64,000 bases of DNA from Ailurus styani (Eukaryota > Chordata > Mammalia > Carnivora > Ailuridae), in NCBI GenBank assembly GCA_002007465.1, contig LNAC01000338.1, forward strand, positions 902,865 to 966,864, written 5' to 3'. Below, piece by piece: positions 20,400 to 32,300 of the stretch; within the stretch, counting starts at the first letter, position 1; each line of letters opens with the position of its first letter. Position numbers and translations under genes: made by a program. A model generated the notes under the pieces. That model was given only the letters and a program-made list of their open reading frames with translations. It made no database searches and was not told the origin of the DNA.

Positions 20400-23300
20400 A
20401 TGGATACATATGTACGTGACATATTTATTTATGTATATACGTGCACATAATACATACATTTGCAGACTATATACTATATTGCTACATAGTATATAAAACA
20501 TATACCATTACATAAATATATATAATAATATGTATATTGAACTTTTTTAAAAAAGATTTTTATTTATTTATTTGACAGAGAGAGAGATCACAAGGAGGCA
20601 GAGAGGCAGGCAGAGAGAGAGGGGGAAGCAGGCTCCCTGCTGAGCCGAGAGCCCAATGCAGGGCTCGATCCCAGGACCCTGAGATCACGACCTGAGCCGA
20701 AGGCAGAGGCTTAACCCACTGAGCCACCCAGGCGCCCCTATATATTGAACTTTAAGAAGTACTGCTAGTTTTCCCAAACGGTTGTACCTAATAACACTCC
20801 CACCAGCAACGTACAGCAGTTTCAGGTTCTCCACACCCTTGCCAACACTTGATACTAAAATCCATCAGATTGTAGGCATGTCCTCCTTTAGGCATGGCAG
20901 TGGCAGGGGAAGTGGGTCCCCAGATTAGCCACTGCCCCTTTCTTCTCCCACAGTGCCAGGAAAAGCTGAAAGTTCTGTCCCGACTGCCCGTGTATGCCTT
21001 GGAGCTGCTCACAGTCTATGCCTGGGAACAGGGGTGCAGAGCAGAAAACTTTGACATGGCAGAAGGCGTCCGCACCGTCCTGAAGTTAATTGGACAGCCG
21101 GAGCAGCTGTGTGTCTATTGGGTCGTCAACTACAACTTTGAGAACGACACGGTCCGGAACATTCTGCTGAGCCAGCTCCGGTCATCGAGGTAGCAAGCTT
21201 CCCTCCACCCTCTCTCTTTCCCTGTTCGCCTGCAAGCCAGGCTGCACCCCTTAGCGTGAGGGCTCAGCCCCGTCCCTCCCAGCCGGGGCTGCAGCAAGGG
21301 AACCCCAGCAACGGTGGGGAGGGAGGCAGGGCGGGGCGCACCTGAAAGAGGGGAACCTGACCGGTGCTTTTCACATTCAGACCATTGTTGTATGTTGTCC
21401 CCCAAACAAACACTCGAAACGTGCTTCCTCTTATAGAAGGAAGGGGCTAACCATTTTATTATGTTTCCAAGGGAGCATCTCTGCCAAACAGAGAGGGCGG
21501 GAGCAGAGGGTCTAGAAGTTTCAGACAAAGCGCAGGTCTGGGTTACCAGTCCTCCCTCCCCAGGGTGGATTTCTTCTTCCACTGATTTTTTTTTTTTTAA
21601 TCTAATGGAATCCATAGGCCGGTAATCTTGGATCCAGCTGACCCAACCAATAACGTGAGCAAAGACAAGGCGTGTTGGCACCTGCTAAAGCAAGATGCTC
21701 AGAACTGGTTGTCTTCTCTCAGCCTGAATGAGTCACCCGCACTCTCATGGGATGTTCTGGTGAGAGAGCGCTGCGAATACAGCTCATGTCATGCTGCGGG
21801 GAGGCGTCCTGATGCCCAGGCCCCGGGCTTAGCCGAGAGCGCCATGTGCAGATTCCCCATAGCTGAGGTGACAAGTTGTCATACGCTGCTGGCTTACAGC
21901 AACAGAAATGTATGCTCTCGAAGATCTGGAGGCTAGAAATCCAAGGTCAAGGTGTGGGCTGGGTTCTCTGAAGGCTCCTGGGGGAGGATTCTTCCTTTTT
22001 CTGGTGGTCGCTGGTGCTCCTTGGCGCGTGGCTGCGTCCCTCCCATCTCTGCCTCTGTTGTCACGTGGCCTTCTGTGGTGTGTCTTCACGATGTCTCCCC
22101 TCCTCACATGTCTGTCTCCGTGTCTCCCTCCTCTTCTTATAGGGACGCCGGGCCTGTTGGATTAGCACTTACCCCAATGATCTCATCTTCACTTGATTAC
22201 CTCATACAAAGGCCCTATGTCCAAATAAGGTCACATTCACAGGTACTGGAGGCTGGGACTTGAACAAATCCTTTAGGGAGACGCGGTTCGATCCATAACA
22301 CACCACCAGGGGCCACCCTTTTCTGTTAAAATGATGGTAAAGAGCAAAACTGAGCAAAGGGAGAAGGGCACCTGCAGATTAAAGATTTCAGTGAATTGCT
22401 GCAGGAGGGAGAGCAGGTGGAGAGGTGGGGGCCGACCACGCGGAGCAGAGCCCAGGCGAGTGCCTGGCAGCCGCCCTCTCCCCAAACTGGAGCCCAGATC
22501 AAGGGGCCGGCTTCCCCTCCCATCCCCCAAAGAGAAGCCCGGCTACCACCGCGGAAAGTCCCTGCGCTCTCAGAACTTACTGGAGAAGGACGATTCAACA
22601 AGAAAATTATCAGTCTAGGCCACTGAATCCTTTCCGTTTATCTGGGGGTCATGGGATGGCATCATTTGAGACCACATAGGTCAACCCATTCCACGTTGCA
22701 CAGACACGGGACTAATTTACACCCCAGGTACCGTAAGGGTGAATCTACTTTCCATTTGGCACAGAAAGTTGAAAGTCAACTAAGCAAAGATGGAATACAA
22801 GCGAGCCTCCCAAATGCCCTCCCTTGACCCAGAGGAACACGGCGCTCCAACGCCTTCTCCCGACTTTCCCTGGACTCTGGTCTTTGCTCCCTCAACTCAA
22901 TTTTCTGGTTTCCTAAAAACCCCACCCCCAACTTTTTTCTGAAAACTTTCAAACGTATAGAAAAGTTGTAAAACTGTTCAGTGGACCGCTGACTCGACCT
23001 AGACACCCGAATGTTCAACCTCAGTGTTGTGTATGTTGTTTATACTGAGCCACTGGAGTTGGCCGCCAGAGAAGGACATTCTCTTAGCGAACCACACGCA
23101 ATGAACGAATTCCAGAGATGAAGATGAATACATTATCACCGTCCAGCCATTTCCAGATCTCACCAATTATCTGAAGAATGTTTCTGATAGCCAGTTTTTC
23201 CCAGCCTACGCTGCTTTTAGTTCCCGGGCTGCCCCTAAGCCATTTTTTGATCCCTGCTTTTGTTCTGTTTTCTACCCAATCAACCACCTCTGTTTCCAGA

Positions 23301-26300
23301 ACTAGGGGGCCACCCCTCTCAGGAGAGCGGTTGGAGGCCACTGAGGCCCACAGCCTGCTGCATCAGGGCATCTGGGCACCGGAGGGCACACACACACACG
23401 CACACACGCACGTGCACATGCACGCACACACGCACACGTGCACACACGCACGTGTGCACACACGCACGCACACACGCACGTGCACACACGCACACGTGCA
23501 CACATGCACACACGCACGTACACGCGCACACGCATGCACACATGCACACACGCACACACGCATGTACACACGTACACACACGCACGTGCACACACGCACG
23601 TACACACGCACACATGCCCCCCATGATACTCAGCCGGGTGGGAAGGGCCGTACTGGCAATAAATTTGCCTTCAAGCAACAGTGAAGTCCACTGCGAACAT
23701 CGGGAGGCCACCAAGGTTCAACTTTGAAGCTAACCAGCCCACCCCAGTCCCCAAGGAGCGCTGGCCTATCTTCTCTGTGCTCGCCGGCAAAGGGACAGTA
23801 CCTATACAGAGCTGCGTGTTTGCTTCCTGTGACCGTTGGAAGGAGGGAAGGAAAGAAGGAAGGAAGGAGGGAAGGAAGGAGGGAAGGAAGGGAGGGAGGG
23901 AGGGAGGGAGGAAGGAGGGAAGGAAGGGAAAGAAGGAGGAAGGGGAAAGAAAGAAAAAGAAAAGGAAGGAAGAGGAAAGAAAACCACAAATCTCAAGGCT
24001 GAATAATATCACAAATTTAACTTAATTTAAAGCTTCTAGACTCTTCCATCTCTCTATATAACGTTGATCCTCCTGCGTCCCTCTTATAAGGATCCTGTGA
24101 TGACATTGGGTGAACCCGGATAATCCAGGACAATTTCCGCATCTCAAGATCCTTAGCTTAACCACATCTGGAAAGTTCCACGTTCCGTATAAGGAAGCGG
24201 ATGCACAGGTTCTGGGGATTTAGACGCGGACATGTGGGGAGGTGGGGCATGTCACCCCCCTCCAGGTCCGGGGACGGGGGCCTCTAGGGTAGACTGATCG
24301 GGCAGGTGGGGCCTCCCATGGGGCGTCATGACCCGTGACATGGAGTGGACCCCACAGCCTGAGCTTTTCTACTGAAGAGGAAAGAATTGCATTTCTGGGC
24401 AGGCCATACCCCGTTCAGAGATCAGAATATGCTTTCTTTCCAGAAGTGACCCCAGGTGCAAGGAAGGGGCATGTCCTACCCTCCATGACCCCTTTTGGAG
24501 CAGAGAAGTGTCCCTTCAGACTGAATCCACCGCCCCTCCGATCCCAGGCTGGCTGTCTCCTCAGCACACTGAGAACAGTGTCGAGGGTTGAATAGTGTCC
24601 CCCAAAACTCATGTCCGCCTGGATCCTCAGAATGGGACCTTCCTTAGAAGTAGGGTCTTGTAGGCATCATTAGTGGGATGAGGTCATCCAAGATTAGCAT
24701 GGCTCTGACTCCAGAGACTGGTGTCCTCATAAGAAGGCACACGGAGACCCAGACACACCAGTGGCCAGAGTGGTGTATCTACAAGCCAGTGAAGGCTAGC
24801 TGTTGCTGGAGTCTCCAGAGGGGCAAGGAAGGGGCAAGGAAGGGGCAAGGAAGGGGCAAGGAAGTCTCCTGCCCTAGAACCTTCAGAGGGCGCCTGGCTC
24901 TGCCGACACTTTGAGCGCAGACGTTAGTCTCTGGAACACGAGAGAATATACATTTCTGTCGCTGGAAGCCCCCAGGGCTACATTGCTAGGGCAGCCCTGG
25001 GAAACCAATCCCCACACACGTGTGTGCAGCGGAAACATAGAAAGCCTGAGAAGGCTTGCGTGTCAGCGTTTCTCCAGAAATCCACAGTCCCTGGAGTCAA
25101 CGGAAGAGAAAGGGGGACACAAAGGTTAAGGGGGGACCAGCCACAGAAGGCAGTGCCACACCCAGAACAGCTTTGAGTCCCGGGAAGGGTCAGATCTCTC
25201 TCGGGGATAGGAAGGAATGACTCACAGTTCGTGTTTTGGCTGGGGTGGGGGAGGGGGGGTCTTGGGCACCGCTCTGAACTCTCCCGAATGTTCTCGGGGT
25301 GTGTGGATGAAAGCCCTGAACACTGGTCCACCTTCCCAGCCAGCGCCGCTGTTCGCCACCCCGGGCCATCTTCTAGACAAGTTCATCAAGGACTTTCTCC
25401 AGCCCAACAAGCATTTCCTAGACCAGATCGCCGCAGCTGTTGACGTCATCTGTAAATTCCTTCAGCAAAATTGCTTCCGCCATTCAGCGACAAAGGTTCA
25501 GAAGACGGCGAAGGTGAGCGCTGGCCTTTCTCCTCCGCGGTTCCTGAGCTCTGCAGTGCCCGCCCGGGGACGGAGGGCAAGGGAGGAGGGAGGGGAGCGG
25601 GGGAGATGGGCACCCAGGACCGCGGCGCTCAGCGGGGTTGCCCGCACCCTGCTTTGGCTCTGTGTGAGCTTCTGGGGGCTGCCACGGCCCTTAGTGGCTT
25701 TGGCCTTGGATGTGCTCCTCCCCTAACTCTGCCTCTGTCTCTCCATCACCCCTTCTCTGCGGGTCTCCTAAGACACCTGCCACTGGATTTAGGGTCCGCA
25801 GACCCCTCACTCAATGACATCTACAAAGACCCCTTTTCCAAGTCAGGTCACCTTCTCAGGTTCCCAGCAGACATATCTATTGGGGGCTGGGAGCGGCTAC
25901 CATTCAAACCACAGCATCTTCCAAGCTCAGTGTGTACTCAACAAAAACGTGACCCCTTTCTCGTTTTAATGACCACACCCCCATAAGTCCCATCAACTGA
26001 GCTGGAGGTTCAGTAGATTGGGTCCTTCTTGTCCATGGCCCAAGGCCATGGGCTCACACACTTCCTCGTCTGTTGGTCAGTGTCTGTTGATCACCAGGTG
26101 CCCACGGTCCCGAGGAGGGAGCCGGGAAGTGAGCATATGGTACCAAATAGACCCAGGAGCCTGCTGCCCTGAGACAGACCCGGGGACCGTTTCCAATATC
26201 CCACGAGTGTTGAGTAAAATGTCTCACTCAGGCTCGTTGGAGTGAGTTCATGGTCACAGGCTGAGTTCATGGTCAATGCTAGAATTGTCGAAGCTTGTTT

Positions 26301-29300
26301 TCTCCCTTCCTTCCTGAGACCCCCATTAACCTGACAGTAAAAGATAAGAAAATGTATGGTGGCGTATCACAGAAGAAAATAGGAAGAGAGCCGCCAGCGC
26401 ATAGGACGTGGCTTTCTGTCTTCCCGAAGTTGGGAAGGGTTGTCTGCTGGGTGACGGGGGAGGCATCCCCTGAATGTGAGGAGGGGGCATGGAGCAGCCG
26501 GCCAAGGCCAACACTCACAGACAAGCCGCATGGACGAAGCAGGTTCGAGCACCTGTTTACAGGGAACAGAACACCCTCCCCTCGCCCCAACCCTCTGCCA
26601 GGCATTTACTACCCATGGGTGAAAAATTGAGATTTTGGGGGCAACCGGGGCAGCAAGTGTGAGGGTTGGTGCCCAGAGCAAAGCCCCCAGCATCATGCGT
26701 GGGGATGGTTCCCTGTGGGGAAGCTGGCTTCTCCCCCCGCTTGCCCTCAAAGCTGCCTGTCAGCCTGTCACTCTGCCTAATAGACTCTTTAGAGCAGAAG
26801 GGAGGAGGAGGGAGGGGGAAGTGGAGAAGTCTGTGTGGTAGGGACATACACAGCTCACATTTACTACCCGACCCCTTCCGGAAAGTTCTCCGAATACTGT
26901 ACCTAAATCATGAATATTCATCCCCCGATCCGCAGCTTGCAAAAGGAAACAGATGAATCAGGGAACTTTCGATGCAATGATTGCATCCAGTTTGATTTCT
27001 CTCAGGCCACAGGAATTCGCACAAAGCTAAATTCTCTTTGGGAGAAATCTTGAGGAAGTCGACACGAGAAGTGGGTAATGGGAAACTAGCCCATCAGTTG
27101 TTCATGGATTAATAAGCACAACAAAGGGCGTGAGAAAACCTTTGGAACCAAACTATTCGTTTGAAAAATTGAACGCTCGGCTTTGGACTCAGCCCTAACT
27201 GAACCCTAACCTCGGCAACCTCATAAATGAGCCTACTGCTGCCAGCCCGTGGGGGTGAGGGGGCTCGGGATCTAGAAAATGCTGCATCTCAGCTTGCCTT
27301 TCTTCACTAGGGAGGGTCGACAGGCAAAGGCACGGCTCTGAAGACTGGCTCCGATGCCGACCTCGTCGTGTTCCCAGACTCGCTTAAAAGCTACGCCTCC
27401 CAAAAAAATGAGAGATGCCGTGTCATCAAGGAAATCCATAAACAGCTAGTAGCCTGTCAGCAGGAGAAAGAGTTCACGGTGAAGTTTGAGATTTCAAAAT
27501 GGAAGGCTCCCAGGGTGCTGAGCTTCTCTCTGAAATCCAAAGTGCTCAACGAAAGCGTGAACTTTGATGTCCTGCCCGCGTTTAATGCCCTCGGTGAGAC
27601 CCCTCCACCCCACCCCCTGCCAAGACCTTTGCTTCTGGAGAAGGAAGCCGGGTTCTAGGATGATGGGGCAAGGAGGATAGAGGGAAAGCCCTGTGACCTA
27701 GTAACGGCTCCCGGGTCTAGTGCCCCCAGCAGGCAGCACGAGGAATGGCAGCAACCCGTCACACCTGTGGACGGGTTCATTCTCCTTTCTCACTTAAAGG
27801 GTCCTGAGCATGGCCAGGACCATATTCCTTACATTCTTATATTCCTGTGGTATCACTCACAATACCTATCAAAGAATGGGGGCCACAGGAGTTCCGTGCA
27901 CATTTATAGATAAAATGTCACAAGTAGTAGTGAAGGAAATGGAGGAACAGACTGGGGAGAATTCTGAGGCAAAGACAGGAAATCTGGGTGTCTTCAGTCT
28001 GCTTTGGAAATTCGGTTTGTGAACAACAGATACGTAATGTATTAAAATAAACCAAGACTATTTCAGGACTTTTTCAAATCAGAATCAAGAAGACTCTGAT
28101 ACCTTCCCTTTGAATGGATCTTAGTGCCTGTAGAGAGGAAATAAGCGTATAAACTGGGGGTCAACTATTTTTTTTTTTGTAAAAGGCAAGGTAGCAAGTA
28201 TTTTCAGCTTTGAGGACCAGACAGTTTCTGTCACAACTACTCAACTCTGCCATTGTAACCTGAAGGCAGCCATAGACAATACATTAACATGGGAGCATGG
28301 GAGCGTTCCAATAAAACTTTATTTACAAAACAACAAGGGGGCCAGATTTGGCCGACCTTCCATAGTTAGCAAACTCCTGATCAGTGCTGCCTAAAACGGC
28401 TTTCTGTGATAATAACCACGTTCTATATCTACTGACAGCTTGAAATGTGGCTAATGGGACTGAGGGACTAAATTTTTAACTGCATTTCCGTTTAGTTAAT
28501 TTGAATGCAAATAACCACATTGTTTGGTGCTTACCGTATCAGACAGTGCAAATCTAGATAATACCTTAATAATAGCATCTGTCCTCATACAGACAACATA
28601 ATTTTTTCAACTATCCCATTACTACTGGTATCTTAGACCTTAATCGTTCAAATATACTAACAGAATTCAAAGTCATTGAATTAAATTATATTGGTCAAAA
28701 ATGTTTGAAAAGTTTACTTGTATGCACAGCAAAGCGTAACCAAAATATCTCCCCCGTGCTAGGTCAGCTGAATTCTGGCTCCCCACCCAGCCCCAAGGTC
28801 TACGCTGAACTCATCGAACTGTATAAATCCTCAGAGGCCGAGGGGGGAGAATTTTCCACCTGTTTCACGGAGCTGCAGTGCAAATTCGTTGCCTCCCGAC
28901 CCCCCAAATTGAAGGATCTAATTCGTCTGGTGAAATACTGGTACAAACAGGTATGCCAGGTCTCATTCCAGCTGTCTGGAATTGTTTTTACCGTGCTCTG
29001 TGCCCACGGAACCGGTTCCCATCAAGTGTTCCATGTGCCCACACTCTGCCGTGCTGGGGGCTGAGCCACCTTCAGGACTCTGTCCACTAATCCCGCATGT
29101 CTCTGTGGAGTCCCCATCACCAAACCCATGAAGCTGGGTGAGCTGTAGAGCACCCTCTCCCATCAAAACTGCCGCCTGTGTCTTATTTTGCCTCTGCTCT
29201 GACCCCCAGACAATTGAGCAGGAATCCAAGTTATTCTGCTACCCAGGGCAGGTGAATTGGGGTTTTCCATGCCCACAGGTCAGCAGCACGGCTTAGCAAC

Positions 29301-32300
29301 CGCCCCCACCCCGCCCCCGCTCAGCGCCCCAGCACACACAGATGCCAGCCTTGGGTTTGCAAGCCACAGACAGGACCAGGGGGCTGCATTTCTATAACGG
29401 TTAGCCTCCCTTGGCTTCCATCACTATCTTGCACACAAGGGAGTATTTCCATGGTAGCAGACACCCACCCCAGCATCAGCTCTTTCCTGCATAAAGCTCC
29501 CTGAGCTCTGTGGTTTCCAACCCAGAAACTCAGAGAAATGGCCGTACCCCCAGCCCCAGGGTGCTCAGAGGGTGTGGGGCTACTGTGTGACCTTGATCGA
29601 GTCACTTCCCCTCCCCAAGCCTCACGTCTTCATCAGAAACATTGATCTACACCTGCTTGGTGGGGCAGTCGGAGGATTAGGAATGACACGTAACATGTCC
29701 CGCTGGGCAGTCAGCACCCAGTGGGTGTTCTGGACGTGGTCACTGTGGTATATCTCTAGGGAATCTACATGGCCGAGGCCCAACCCAGAAATCTGCAAGC
29801 CGCTAAGGGAGCCCCTGCTCAGACCTCCAGTGGCCCTGTCCCATCAGCACTGCGCCTTGTGCCTCAGTTGCCCCACTGTGGCCCCAGCGGCCATTAATGG
29901 GTGGTCTCTGCTGCTCTGAGCTCCCTGTACCTCCCCGCCCTCACCAGTACCGCCTGACCTTCCCCTCTTCCCTCAGTGCGAAAGGAAACTGAAGCAAAAG
30001 GGGTCTCTGCCCCCCAAGTACGCCTTGGAGCTGCTCACCATCTACTCCTGGGAGCAGGGGAGTGGGGCCGAGAATTTCGACACCGCGGAAGGTTTCCGGA
30101 CAGTCCTGGAGTTGATCACAAAATATCGGCAGCTCTGTGTCTTCTGGACGGTCAATTACAACTTTGAGGATGAGACTGTGAGGAACTTCCTACTGACCCA
30201 GATCCAGAGGACCAGGTGCTCCAAACCCTGCCACCCCCTCCCCGCTGCTTTCTTAACCTGATTCCCTCCAACACTATTCCAGTGACCAGGATTCTCCTCT
30301 CTGGGCTCAGGAGTCGGTATTCCCCCACAAGAAACTGAGGACAGCAGCAGTTGGGGGTGGAAAGGTGCCAACCAGCAGAAGCTCCCATAGTCTCTGGGGA
30401 GGGAATCCTGGGGGTTAGAGAAGGCAGGCGAGAACGTCATCCAGGAGGATTAGCGAAGGAAGGACCAAGGTACAGGTCCTTGGGTTGCTTTTGTCTTCCT
30501 AGGTTGGAAGGAAAAGTGTGAATCCGTTAGCGGGTCTTAGAGGTGGAAGTCAGAAGTGTGTCCCCGAGAAATAAAGCTATCATTCCTTCATGGCCAATCC
30601 ATCCTACAGGAGAATTAGATTGTATTCGATTTATTGGATCAGATTTTATCTGCCCTTTCAGACCTGCATCCCACAAAACTGCTATCTTTCAAGAATAGTG
30701 GGGCATCTTGGAGAGCCCATTGAGTGCTCCTGGCAGAGCACAAAAACAAGGGAGGCAAAAGGAAAGGAACAAGAGGAGAGAAAAGAGCTCTGAGAAAGAA
30801 TAGAGGACAAGAAAGAGAGAATATGGTGCCACAGACTGGCTTCCACAGGTGCGGCTGACAAGACATCACAGTTGATTAAATTAGGCAGCGTAGTTCAGTC
30901 GATCTAACAGGAGGGAGAAGTTTCTATTATGCCATCCTGGGAACAATAATGAACAGCTTTCAAAATCCCATTGGCGAATGTAATCGAATCCTAGAAAAAT
31001 CAGTTTGCACTCTATCAGTACGTTTGAGTTGCCGGCACCTTAAACACAGGACAGGTTGTTTCGGTGCCAGGAGTGGAATGGGCCCCTGATTCTGAGACCA
31101 CTGGTTTTAAAAAGCATGTCATGCTTCGGACTATCCTCTAGGCCTGTGATCTTGGACCCAGCGGACCCCACCGGGGACGTGGGCGGAGGCGACCGATGGT
31201 GTTGGCATCTCCTAGCAAAAGAAGCTACCGAGTGGTTGTCCTCTTTCTGCTTCAAAGACGGGACTGGATATCCTGTGCGGTCGTGGAAAGTGCCAGTAAG
31301 GATAATCTAAAGGAAGCGTCCTCTGGAGATGTCCCCGTGACGTGCTTACATCTAAGAGTTTTTTTCCCCCATCGCAACATGGAATTCATTCCACCCTAAA
31401 TAACACACAGCCCAACTCAGGAGCTGAGAACAAAACAAAACAGGATTTCTGTTGTTTTTGTTTTTGTTTTCCTTCCTGTTCCAAGCAATCCTAAGGCAGG
31501 TGACCCAGGATTCACGCAACAGCTCTCTGAGCGGGTTTTCTCTGTGAGTGGGTTTTCTCCACCAGGGCACGGCTGGCCTGTAGGGGTCGGCTGGTTCTTT
31601 GTGCGGTGGGGGATGGGCGGTGTCCTGAGCAGTGTCGGATGCTCGGCGGCATCCCTGGTCTCTATCCCCTGGAGGCCAGCAACAGCACCCGCCATCGAGG
31701 CCACCAGAAATGTGTGCAGACAGTGCCAAATGTCCCCGGGGGCATCCCCAGCTCTTTCTGGCCACACCTTCCTTAGTTGCTCATTTTCGTCCTGATCACA
31801 CGGCATCTCCAGATGGCAAGTTCAGGTCCCAGCAGGAAGAACAGCGAGGGGAAATGTACTTACCCAGGATGCCTTACTAGAGCCCTCGTCCAGCAACTTC
31901 TCTTACATTTCATTGCCTGGGATGGTCATGAGGCTCCCCATAACTCCAGAAAGACGGGGTGTGTGCGGCTGGGTATTCACTGTGGATGCAGGTTGGCTCC
32001 GCTTCCTCAGAGTGTCCGTCACACCCATTCCAACCCCCGCCTCCTACTGAGATACCTGCTGCCGGTGTACGAGTTGTCCCACCAGGTTCTTTCTTGACGT
32101 TTTTCTAAGCAGATTTTCTCAGCCTGAGCAGCTACTGACATTTGGGCTGGATAATTCTTTGTTAGGGGGTGGGGGGCTATCCGTATGTGGCACGGTGTTG
32201 AGCAGCAACCCAGATCTCTACCCTCTAAACAGCACCCAATCATGACCGTTAAAAATGTCTCGAGACATGGCCTCGTGTCCTGGGGGAAGCAAAGTCGCCC

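Larger units (their letters stand above)
19920..20880 (-). mobile_element. Old L1 fragment (-), interrupted by GATA repeat and SINE
   Basis: It matches the reverse-complement L1 3' region: AATGGACATTTGGGTCGTGT, GAGTGGACGTGCTGGGTCAT, then ACACTCCCACCAGCAACGTA and GCCAACACTTGATAC. A (GATA)n tract and a Can-SINE split it. Confidence 0.75.
21760..25339 (+). other. OAS2 intron 5 (between the two units)
   Basis: 3.6 kb joining unit 1 to unit 2. It contains three MaLR-type LTR fragments (21870-22305, 24050-24240, 24582-25005), an alternating purine-pyrimidine CA/CG tract (23387-23616), a GGAA/GAAGG purine tract (23838-23985), and anonymous sequence between 22,310 and 23,380. Confidence 0.55.
27594..28762 (+). 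other. OAS2 intron 7
   Basis: It contains two old DNA-transposon-type relics (28160-28345 and 28384-28548). 27,600-28,150 shows nothing recognisable. Confidence 0.5.

Noticed and set aside
23302..23727. Open frames rich in His-Thr or Cys-Val repeats
   Set aside because: They are translations of the CA/CG alternating repeat.
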